Part shown: piece after piece, positions 56,506-63,215 of the stretch
Numbering within the stretch: the stretch's first letter is position 1
Layout: every line of letters starts with the position of its first letter
Notes under the pieces: model-generated
What the model saw: the letters and a program-made list of their open reading frames with translations, nothing else
The model's database searches: none
What the model was told of the DNA's origin: nothing
Translations under genes and position numbers: made by a program
Source: Pseudomonas sp. B28(2017)
Lineage (GTDB): Bacteria; Pseudomonadota; Gammaproteobacteria; Pseudomonadales; Pseudomonadaceae
NCBI RefSeq assembly: GCF_002113025.1
Contig: NZ_NEJH01000013.1
Location: 62,001 to 126,000 of the forward strand
DNA length: 64,000 nt
Direction: 5' to 3'

Positions 56506-56841
56506 ATGAATTTGACTAAGGTTTTTATTATTCCGTTTCATGTTAAACGGACTGAACAATCGATTATGCCGCCCGATATATCTGGTGCATATGTGAGTTG
56601 TTATTCTGTCGGCCAGAACTATATTGAGGCCACTGAGAAATCGTTAAAAAAGCTCTCTCAAGATGGATTGCACCCACAAGAAATCCTTCAGCCTATCCAT
56701 GAGATGATTTCTGAAGATTGGACCAAGCACATCAGTGAGATGTGGCCAGACCATGTCGCTTCCTTGCTGACCCAATCGGAATTTGAAGACGCGATGGTGA
56801 ATGCTAAGGTCGTATATGGGCCATTTGGTTCATATGCGTAG
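56506..56841 (+). CDS. Probable cognate immunity protein, 111 aa
   Basis: Cytosolic protein, N terminus MNLTKVFIIPFHVKRTEQSI, middle VGQNYIEATEKSLKKLSQDG, C terminus VVYGPFGSYA. AAGAGGAAT precedes the ATG; the longer frame from 56446 overlaps the toxin remnant in another frame and is rejected. AT-rich relative to the chromosome. Its position immediately after a toxin C-terminal fragment is the argument for an immunity role; no family was recognised. Confidence 0.6.
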   Translation: MNLTKVFIIPFHVKRTEQSIMPPDISGAYVSCYSVGQNYIEATEKSLKKLSQDGLHPQEILQPIHEMISEDWTKHISEMWPDHVASLLTQSEFEDAMVNAKVVYGPFGSYA

Positions 56842-57111
56842 CTTTGATTCATAGCCCGCTTCTGCTGGCAGCTTTGCTCGTGCTTCTTCAAATCGTACGC
56901 TGGACACGAGTGCATCAATCTCGTGAGCCAGCGGCGTTACATCGGAGATTTGCCGAACCCACTGGTTCACGTAGAGATTCACCGCCTCTTTGCTCAACCT
57001 AATTTGAATAGCCCGATGCGATAGCGGCTGAAGCAATAAATCCCGCTCTGGGTCCCGCTGGATACGCACGGGAGCGCTATTTTTTAGTCGCTCCCAGTTT
57101 TCCTTGCTCAT
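56830..57111 (-). CDS. Hypothetical protein, 93 aa
   Basis: Begins MSKENWERLKNSAPVRIQRD and ends PAEAGYESKLRI; charged, no membrane segment. Codon use is reasonable, but the ribosome site before 57111 is weak and the 3' end overlaps the convergent immunity-type gene by 12 bases. It may be a real small gene or chance. Confidence 0.35.
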   Translation of the reverse strand: MSKENWERLKNSAPVRIQRDPERDLLLQPLSHRAIQIRLSKEAVNLYVNQWVRQISDVTPLAHEIDALVSSVRFEEARAKLPAEAGYESKLRI

Positions 57112-57301
57112 TGATGGATCGGTATAGCTCAAGCAGCAAAGCAATCAGCGTCACCCAGAGGAACTGGTGTTATTTTTTGCGGCAAAAGACTTTGACAGCA
57201 TTTACCATGGCTGGACCTTATTTGACGAGTAACAGCCTCAGCTTTAGATCTCTGATAGGCAGCTTTTGGCCGTTTGCAGCCTGCCACGACCGGCTGAAAC
57301 C

Positions 57302-57467
57302 GACCCAGGCTGTGTGAAAACCCCAACCAGAAATTGAAGTGCGCGCTTCTACGTGAAATCCGAATTGATCGGCTGGTCAGTGAAGCCGGATTTTGCGTAG
57401 AAGCGCGGTTTTCAGCCTTATTTTTAGCAGTCGCTACGCTCACAAACGTTTTCACACAGCCTGGACC
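57302..57467. mobile_element. MITE A copy 2
   Basis: 158-base element (57306-57463) with terminal repeats CAGGCTGTGTGAAAAC and its complement, flanked by a GACC duplication. The interior shares layout with copy 1 (a GCTACGTGAAATCC-like motif and a second GCGTAGAAGCGCG motif) but is diverged. Inserted in the CGACCCAAAGC arm of the dispersed repeat. Confidence 0.85.
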
Positions 57468-57630
57468 CAAAGCAATGAGGAGGAGTCCATATACGGACAT
57501 CCAGTAACGGATTACTGCCAGCCTCATCGGCATCAGGCCGGACGGCCATGGCTCAGGTGCGATCAGATGATCTCGCCTTCACTACTCAGCACTCTTGCAT
57601 ACAAGCTGTGCGCAACCAGCCCTTGCTCTG
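57468..57630. other. Short intergenic region
   Basis: Together with 57112-57301 this makes a gene-free stretch of about 520 bases apart from the MITE. 57112-57301 contains a diverged dispersed repeat (TTTTGGCCGTTTGCAGCC at about 57263). I see no promoter or terminator clearly. Confidence 0.4.
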
Positions 57631-58539
57631 TCAGGCCTGCGGCGAACCCAATGCAGCAACGACTTCGTCTATGAAGTGCCTGAGCTTTGCGGAGGGGCGA
57701 CGGTCGAAGGAGTAGATCAGATTGACGGGATACGTGGGCCCTTCGAATTCCTCGAAGAGTACGACCAGTTCACCCCGTTGCACGTAGGGCATCAGTACAT
57801 CCTCGACGCAGAGCGTGATGCCGAAATCCGACAATGCGGCGTTCACCTTGGCCAGGGTGTTATTGACTTTCAGTCGACTCGCAATGGGGATCGTGAACGT
57901 CTGCATGTTTTTGGTGAATCGCCAGAATTTGTCCGTCATTCGATCGGAGAATAGATAGCCCAGGCAATCATGGTCCACGAGTTGTTCGGGATGGAGCGGG
58001 GTCCCTTTGCGTGACAGATAAGCGGGGGATGCGCAAGCAAACATCCTGTAAGGTCTCAAGCCGCGTTGAACCAATGCCGCGCTGTCGGCCAGTTGGGGTT
58101 TGCCCAGCCGAAACACGACTTCGAATCCCTCTTCTACGATATTCACGAACCTGTCCGTCAACTCCAACTCGATTTCCGTTTCCGGGTAACGCGTCAGGTA
58201 TTGGGTCAGGAACGGGATGAGTCTATGAGAACCATAATTATAGGGCGCGCTGATCCTGATTTTTCCGCGCGGAGTCGAGTTTGCTGACAGCGCCAACTCA
58301 TCGGCGTCTTCAACGTCACTCAGGATAGCCTTGCAGCGCGAGTAATATTCCCTGCCCACGGCGGTCAAGCTTTGGCGGCGAGTGGTTCGGGTGATCAGTT
58401 TGAGCCCTAGCTGAGATTCCAGATTGCCGACCTGCTTGGCAATCAGCTGTGGAGTCACGCCTAATACGGCAGCCGCTGCCGAGAAGGAGCCTGACTCAGC
58501 TGCCGCTACGAACGCCGCCATGCTTTTCAGCTTATCCAT
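57631..58539 (-). CDS. LysR-family transcriptional regulator
   Basis: 302 residues. MDKLKSMAAFVAAAESGSFS and the HTH AVLGVTPQLIAKQVGNLESQ, then an intact effector domain (GKIRISAPYNYGSHRLIPFL). Divergent from the 58664 gene with 124 bases between starts, so probably its regulator. Typical length; the ATG at 58539 is the standard start. Confidence 0.9.
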   Translation of the reverse strand: MDKLKSMAAFVAAAESGSFSAAAAVLGVTPQLIAKQVGNLESQLGLKLITRTTRRQSLTAVGREYYSRCKAILSDVEDADELALSANSTPRGKIRISAPYNYGSHRLIPFLTQYLTRYPETEIELELTDRFVNIVEEGFEVVFRLGKPQLADSAALVQRGLRPYRMFACASPAYLSRKGTPLHPEQLVDHDCLGYLFSDRMTDKFWRFTKNMQTFTIPIASRLKVNNTLAKVNAALSDFGITLCVEDVLMPYVQRGELVVLFEEFEGPTYPVNLIYSFDRRPSAKLRHFIDEVVAALGSPQA

Positions 58540-58663
58540 ATCTACAACCTTTGGTTGTCAATGTTATTTGATATTGAACATTTATCTTTAAGATCTTCAT
58601 GCTTAGCATGTCGTGGGTCAATCAAAAGAAGCGCTGCGCGCTTTACGGAACGGAGAGTATGAA

Positions 58664-59125
58664 ATGGTGAACATTTCCCATGAAACGGCACGGGATACGG
58701 AGCGCCGACTGTTGCACGTAATTACCGAAGCGCGTGTCCGGTTCTTCCCCGGCACTTACACGTTTCTGGAGTTTCCTTTGTCATCGTTTCCTGGTGCCGC
58801 ACGCCCTGATGCACTGGCGCTCGTACGAGATGACAAGGTATGGAGTCAACTAGTCCCCTGTGCGGACTTCGAGCAAGAGCTGTTCGGTGTCTTCCGGTTC
58901 CATTTTCCGGAAGGCGCCGACAACAGCGGGTTCGTTGGCTGGTTGGCAATGCGCCTGAAGCAGAGGTTTGGGACCGGCGTTTTTGTTACTTGTGGCCAAA
59001 ATCGAGATGAGGGCGGGATCTTTGATTATTGGGGCGTCCCGGCCAGCCTAGCTTCAGATGTCTTCGCAGAGATCCAGGCTTTGGTAGATGGCCAAGTGGA
59101 CGGGGAGGTGGGAGTTTCCCTGTAG
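58664..59125 (+). CDS. Conserved hypothetical protein (DUF6196-like)
   Basis: 153 residues, cytosolic. MVNISHETARDTERRLLHVI, FFPGTYTFLEFPLSSFPG, a FHFPEGADNSGFVGWLAMRL stretch and CGQNRDEGGIFDYWGVPA near the end resemble a small family I recall as DUF6196, low certainty. GGAGAG precedes the ATG at 58664; the longer frame lacks a good site. Divergent from a LysR gene. Function unknown. Confidence 0.75.
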   Translation: MVNISHETARDTERRLLHVITEARVRFFPGTYTFLEFPLSSFPGAARPDALALVRDDKVWSQLVPCADFEQELFGVFRFHFPEGADNSGFVGWLAMRLKQRFGTGVFVTCGQNRDEGGIFDYWGVPASLASDVFAEIQALVDGQVDGEVGVSL

Positions 59126-59154
59126 CGGATACGTTCGCGTGTCCCCAGATGTCA

Positions 59155-59354
59155 GCTTCTGGCCGATTCTATTGAAAAAGTCGGTCCTTCCAGACTGCCC
59201 GCATATTGATCAGTGAAAACGCCTTTTCTGCACGCTGCTACGTGAAATCCAAGCCCGGTAGCCTCTGTCAAAAGGTAAGGATTTCAATCTCTGACGCGTA
59301 CTTTTCTACCGTGGAAACCACGTCCGACTATTTTCAATAGAATCGGCCAAAAGC
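59155..59354. mobile_element. MITE B copy 1
   Basis: 200-base element with long terminal inverted repeats: GGCCGATTCTATTGAAAA then AGTCGG on the left, and the complement on the right with one inserted base. The outer arms (GCTTCTGGCC and GGCCAAAAGC) merge with the dispersed-repeat sequence. The interior (TTCCAGACTGCCCGCAT) is shared with copy 2 at 62938-63135. Confidence 0.8.
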
Positions 59355-59466
59355 AGCCCTTCGAGGCGAACCGCATTTGGCTCTTCATCCACCACTGATA
59401 TGGAGGAACTCTCCTTGGAAAACCGTTCAGGGTGACTCTCCGTATGCTTCAGATTTATTAGCCTCC

Positions 59467-59601
59467 TGTTCTTCCTGTTCTTCCTGTTCTTCCTGTTCTT
59501 CCTGTTCTTCCTGTTCTTCCTGTTCTTCCTGTTCTTCCTGTTCTTCCTGTTCTTCCTGTTCTTCCTGTTCTTCCTGTTCTTCCTGTTCTTCCTGTTCTTC
59601 C
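59467..59601 (+). repeat. 15 perfect tandem copies of TGTTCTTCC
   Basis: Period 9, no mismatches across 135 bases, flanked by partial units. In the frame continuous with the downstream gene it would encode Ser-Cys-Ser units, so copy-number change would not shift frame. Perfect identity points to recent expansion by slippage. Lies 60 bases upstream of the likely start of the SseB-like gene. Confidence 0.97.
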
Positions 59602-59661
59602 TGTTTTCACGGTCGCGTGAAAAACTGCGCGCTCTTTGCCGCTCACTTTTTGTCTGTTTTG

Positions 59662-60303
59662 ATGGAACTGCCGATGGACATCATGGATACCAAGCAAGAA
59701 AACACCCTCGAAAAATCACTCAGGCTGGCGGCGGATGAACCGGCCCATCGACCTGACTTTTTCAAGACTCTGTTGAATTCCACTATCTACGTCCTTGGCA
59801 TTGCCGGCACTGGCGAAGGTCAAGTCAACCTCGAGGCTGGTAGCAACATCAGCATCGCGCATTGGCAAAAGCCTGATGGCTCCGCTGTCATCCCGTTTTT
59901 TTCTTCGTTGCAAACACTACAAAGATCCATAGATAGCGAAGAGTCCTACATAGAGATCCCGGCCAGATCGCTGTTTGAAATCACACTGGGCGCCCCTCTT
60001 TTCCTCAATCCAAAGTCTCCTTACGGGAAAGAGTTTTTCCCGGAGCAAGTGCGCCATCTGCTCTCCGACGAGATCGGCCAAAAGCCGGTGCAGCGCACGG
60101 TCGAAAAAGACACCAAAGTGCTGCTCGGACAGCCTTCCCTGTTACCGGAGTTACAAACCCGGCTCACCTACGCCGCTTGCCGCCGCATGGTCAGGATGGC
60201 AGCACCGAAACCGATGAATGTCGACCCCACCACTCGGCTGACCCAGCGGGACAGCGCAGGCCGGGTTAGCACATCCTTGGCCCGCGAGGCGAGCGCGGCA
60301 TAG
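59662..60303 (+). CDS. SseB-like protein, C-terminally truncated
   Basis: 213 residues from the ATG at 59662 (alternatives 59674 and 59683). The SseB domain is clear: ENTLEKSLRLAADEPAHRPD, STIYVLGIAGTGEG, DGSAVIPFFSSLQTLQRSID, ARSLFEITLGAPLFLNPKSP and YGKEFFPEQVRHLLSDE, then the start of the second domain, VEKDTKVLLGQPSLLPELQT. After about residue 170 the frame runs through the end of the convergent lysE-type gene on the other strand (136-base overlap) and is no longer SseB-like. A deletion probably fused the gene to lysE flanking DNA. Truncation may make it inactive. Confidence 0.75.
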   Translation: MELPMDIMDTKQENTLEKSLRLAADEPAHRPDFFKTLLNSTIYVLGIAGTGEGQVNLEAGSNISIAHWQKPDGSAVIPFFSSLQTLQRSIDSEESYIEIPARSLFEITLGAPLFLNPKSPYGKEFFPEQVRHLLSDEIGQKPVQRTVEKDTKVLLGQPSLLPELQTRLTYAACRRMVRMAAPKPMNVDPTTRLTQRDSAGRVSTSLAREASAA

Positions 60304-60809
60304 AGGCTCAGGGACGACACCGACAATGCCATGAAGATCGAGGTGAGGATCAGAAATTGCGGCAGCAATGCCGCACTCTGATCGATGAACTGCGGGAACA
60401 ACGCGGTGAAGAACATCGTCGCCTTGGGATTGGTCACCGCCGTCAGGAAGGCCGCTTTGTACAGTTTGGATCGGGACGGCCGGCTTTCCTTCAAGTCGTC
60501 TTGAATCCCGTCCGGGACCATCGGGCCCTTTTTGAACAATTGCCTGATGCCCAGGTAGAACAGATAACCGGCACCGATGAACTTCACCGCGTTGAACAGC
60601 CATTCGGAACTGGCAAGCAGCGCCCCCAGCCCCAGCATGGCAGCGGACGACAGGCAGAACAGGCCACTGGCGTTGCCGAGCGATGACCATATGGCGCTGC
60701 GCTGCCCATGGGCCAGGCTATTGTTGATCGCCATCAAGGTCGCAGGCCCTGGGCTGGCAATGGCAATCGCGGCGACCAATGTAAACGTCAGAATCGAGTG
60801 AGAATCCAT
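60168..60809 (-). CDS. LysE/RhtB-family amino acid exporter
   Basis: 213 residues, six hydrophobic segments. Family features: ASPGPATLMAINNSLAHGQR near the N terminus, the middle ASSEWLFNAVKFIGAGYLFY then LGIRQLF, and TNPKATMFFTALFPQF. Exports amino acids or derivatives at the inner membrane. The ATG at 60809 is preferred to an in-frame TTG. Its 3' end overlaps the truncated SseB-like frame. No LysG-type regulator adjacent. Intact C terminus. Confidence 0.9.
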   Translation of the reverse strand: MDSHSILTFTLVAAIAIASPGPATLMAINNSLAHGQRSAIWSSLGNASGLFCLSSAAMLGLGALLASSEWLFNAVKFIGAGYLFYLGIRQLFKKGPMVPDGIQDDLKESRPSRSKLYKAAFLTAVTNPKATMFFTALFPQFIDQSAALLPQFLILTSIFMALSVSSLSLYAALASRAKDVLTRPALSRWVSRVVGSTFIGFGAAILTMRRQAA

Positions 60810-61106
60810 TTTCAAAGCTCGTAGTGGTGGGGGCTGGCATGTTACAGGAACGAACGGGAGAATCAGTTAAGTAATGCTCGGTTTCCCAGACGGTAATTGG
60901 ATTGAAAGCGTTCCTTGCCCACCGACAGCCCCATAGCTGCCAGTGGTGACAGGCAACAATCGGCCGTCTGCCGTCCGATATGACAGGCAAAAACGACCCA
61001 TTATAGATAGTCCGTCCTACCTTCACGAGGCGAAAGGCCAGCGTCAAGGCCACACCTGGCTCTAAGGCGATTAGCACCTCGCACTCGATCCGGTTTAGCC
61101 GCCGCC
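60810..61106. other. Intergenic with dispersed repeats
   Basis: 297 bases. Around 60945-60999 there are diverged repeat arms (GTGACAGGCAACAATCGGCC; TGACAGGCAAAAACGACCCA). No gene or clear promoter seen. Confidence 0.5.
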
Positions 61107-61826
61107 TCAGTCGCCAAGGTCACCATTGCGAATGGCTATCTTGATGGCTTGAGCCGTAGTTGCCACCCCAAGGCGGCGGCGCGCGGCGCGTAGATGGTTT
61201 TCCACGGTTCGCTCCGATAGCCCGAGCGCTGACGCGATATCGGCCTGCCGTCGACCCGCGGCCGTCCAAGTCAACACCTCGCGCTCACGACCCGAGAGCT
61301 GCCTGACCACGTCATTGCTTGGCGCTTCCAGCAATCGGCGAGCGGAAAAAAATGCCGCTGTGGCCACGATCCCCAAGACCAGGCGAACCTCGGGGCTGCT
61401 ATCTATCTGCTTTCCGCCCAGGCTCATGGCGCCCTCAAGACCCAAGGGACCAAAAACGGGGATCTGCAAGCCGTGCGGACCCAAACCGACCGGACGGCGA
61501 ACCACACGATAACTGCCCCCGTTTTCACATTGGGTTTTTGTCCAGAAGAAGGGTTCGCGGGCCTCCAGGATATGGCGGGTGACCGGGCAGTGCCGAACGT
61601 AAGTTTGGTCATCCACCACCTGGCCAATGCCCAACCAATCGCCTTCGACCCAATAAATGCGCTCGACCACGTCGTCCCGTGCCGATGAGGCAGAAAACAG
61701 GACGAAACGGTCGTAGCCAAAGGGCTTGGTAAATGAACGAATGGCCTTCTGGATCAACGAGAGCGCCGAGGCGCGCTCTATCTCCAGGACGATGCGCAGG
61801 GCTGCGTCGGCCACACTGGGGATCAC
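61107..61826 (-). CDS. LuxR-type regulator (solo), autoinducer-domain variant
   Basis: 239 residues. The C-terminal HTH is canonical (LSGREREVLTWTAAGRRQAD, then ALGLSERTVENHLRAARRRL). The N-terminal part (about 1-165) resembles the acyl-homoserine-lactone-binding domain, with VEGDWLGIG and a PFFW motif, but at the usual Asp-Pro ligand contact it reads RHCPV, so the key Asp is absent. No luxI is nearby. It starts (GTG) 4 nt inside the end of hchA, so it is cotranscribed with that gene. Probably a solo regulator sensing something other than standard AHLs. Confidence 0.85.
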   Translation of the reverse strand: MIPSVADAALRIVLEIERASALSLIQKAIRSFTKPFGYDRFVLFSASSARDDVVERIYWVEGDWLGIGQVVDDQTYVRHCPVTRHILEAREPFFWTKTQCENGGSYRVVRRPVGLGPHGLQIPVFGPLGLEGAMSLGGKQIDSSPEVRLVLGIVATAAFFSARRLLEAPSNDVVRQLSGREREVLTWTAAGRRQADIASALGLSERTVENHLRAARRRLGVATTAQAIKIAIRNGDLGD

Positions 61827-62701
61827 CGGCCAGCGGCCTCTTTCAACAGGGCAGATGCCGCCAGTTTACCCAGTGCGTTACCCGCCAGTGGGCTATCGCC
61901 AGTCAGCATCTTTCGGTCCTGATGGACCGCACCGGAGATGTCCTTGTTGATGATCTCAAAGCCCTGCGTTGTCAGTTGCTCACCGAACTTCCACGTCAGG
62001 TGACCCGGCATGTAGCCGATGTCGGGAGTCTTGGCATCGAGGTCGTCAGGGAACGCGCAGATCTTGTAGCCATTGAAGAGAAAGGTGTCGTTGTTTTTAC
62101 CTATCCCCGCGGCCAGCAACGCCGCCGGTCCGTGGCACAAGGAAATCACGAACTTGTCCTTCGCGGCTGCCCACTCAAGCACCCTCTTCACATCTTCACT
62201 CTGGGGCAAGCCAATCAAGGCGCCGTGGCCACCCGGGATGAAAACACCGATGTAGTCGCAGTCTTCGCCTAATGCTTTGTCGACCACTTCAGCCAGTTTC
62301 ATGGGTTGCTTGAATTGATCGCGATACTTGGCGTACAGACCCTTTACCTCTGCATCTTCAGATGGCATCGCCCAGAACTCGAACTTGACCGGGTTACCCG
62401 ACAAGGTCGCGATGTCGAACGCGAAGCCGGCTTTGTCCAAGTGGTACATGGGCAGCAAGGTTTCCACAGGATGGTTACCTGTCGAGAACATCGTGCCGTT
62501 ATCGGTCAACAGGTAACGCTCATCCGCTCCGATCACCAGCACCTTCCAGCGCCCGCCTTTGTAAGGATCGGGATAGTCGGCACCACTGAGATCGGATTTT
62601 GGAGAAGTGAACTGGCCAAGCGAGTAAGGGGAGGGGAAAAACGCATTGTCCTCTGCTGGATCAGGGGTTGGGCGCTTGTCGTCGGCGTGTGTATTGGTCA
62701 T
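61823..62701 (-). CDS. hchA: Hsp31/HchA-type glyoxalase III and chaperone
   Basis: 292 residues, the size of bacterial Hsp31. Motifs: FPSPYSLGQFTSPKSDLSGA, VFIPGGHGALIGLPQSEDVK and the nucleophile elbow FVISLCHGPAALLAAGIG (Cys-His pair). The family converts methylglyoxal to lactate without glutathione and acts as a holdase. The gene ends 4 nt into the start of a LuxR-type regulator. Normal start at 62701; no signal peptide. Confidence 0.92.
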   Translation of the reverse strand: MTNTHADDKRPTPDPAEDNAFFPSPYSLGQFTSPKSDLSGADYPDPYKGGRWKVLVIGADERYLLTDNGTMFSTGNHPVETLLPMYHLDKAGFAFDIATLSGNPVKFEFWAMPSEDAEVKGLYAKYRDQFKQPMKLAEVVDKALGEDCDYIGVFIPGGHGALIGLPQSEDVKRVLEWAAAKDKFVISLCHGPAALLAAGIGKNNDTFLFNGYKICAFPDDLDAKTPDIGYMPGHLTWKFGEQLTTQGFEIINKDISGAVHQDRKMLTGDSPLAGNALGKLAASALLKEAAGR

Positions 62702-62937
62702 GGCTTACTCCGTCGTGCTGGGCGAATTTCGTTGACATGCTAGGGGGCTGTCATACCAGCAACAATGCGGGTTTTCCCTCAATCGAACACCCTGCCAGCA
62801 ACACCCTGACCTCAACGTCAAAACAAAAGTCTAGCCCGGCAAAAGCGGTTTTTGGCCGAATCCGACCGATAGCTTCAGAAGCTGATCAGATGCTCAATAG
62901 CACATTGATTGCTGTGAGGGGACACTTCTGTATGACC

Positions 62938-63135
62938 GCTCCTGGCCGATTCTGTTGAAAAAGTCGGATTTTCCAGACTGCCCGCATACTGACCGCTGAA
63001 AACACCTTTTTTGCGCGCCGCTACGCGAAATCCGAGCCTGGAATCCTCTGCTCAAAGTAAAGATTTCAATTTCAAGCGCGTACGTTTTTACCGGAGAAAT
63101 CATGGCCGACTTTTTCAACAGAATCGGTCGGAAGC
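62938..63135. mobile_element. MITE B copy 2
   Basis: 198 bases with terminal repeats GGCCGATTCTGTTGAAAAAG then TCGG, and the complement CCGACTTTTTCAACAGAATC on the right. The interior TTCCAGACTGCCCGCATACT and the CTACGCGAAATCC motif match copy 1. No coding capacity. Together with flanking repeats it fills the 62702-63215 gap between hchA and the methyltransferase gene. Confidence 0.82.
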
Positions 63136-63215
63136 GGCCGCTCACGAAGGGCAGCTGTTGGCCAATGACAGTGACGAACGGCCCGTTGCAGGCCGTAGCC
63201 TCCACAAATTGTGGA

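Noticed and set aside
59467..59601. CRISPR array
   Set aside because: Units are 9 bases with no spacers; no cas genes anywhere in the window.
59458..59697. Gly-Arg-Thr repeat protein on the minus strand across the 9-base repeat
   Set aside because: Exists only because the tandem repeat is open in several frames; no start site or conserved sequence.
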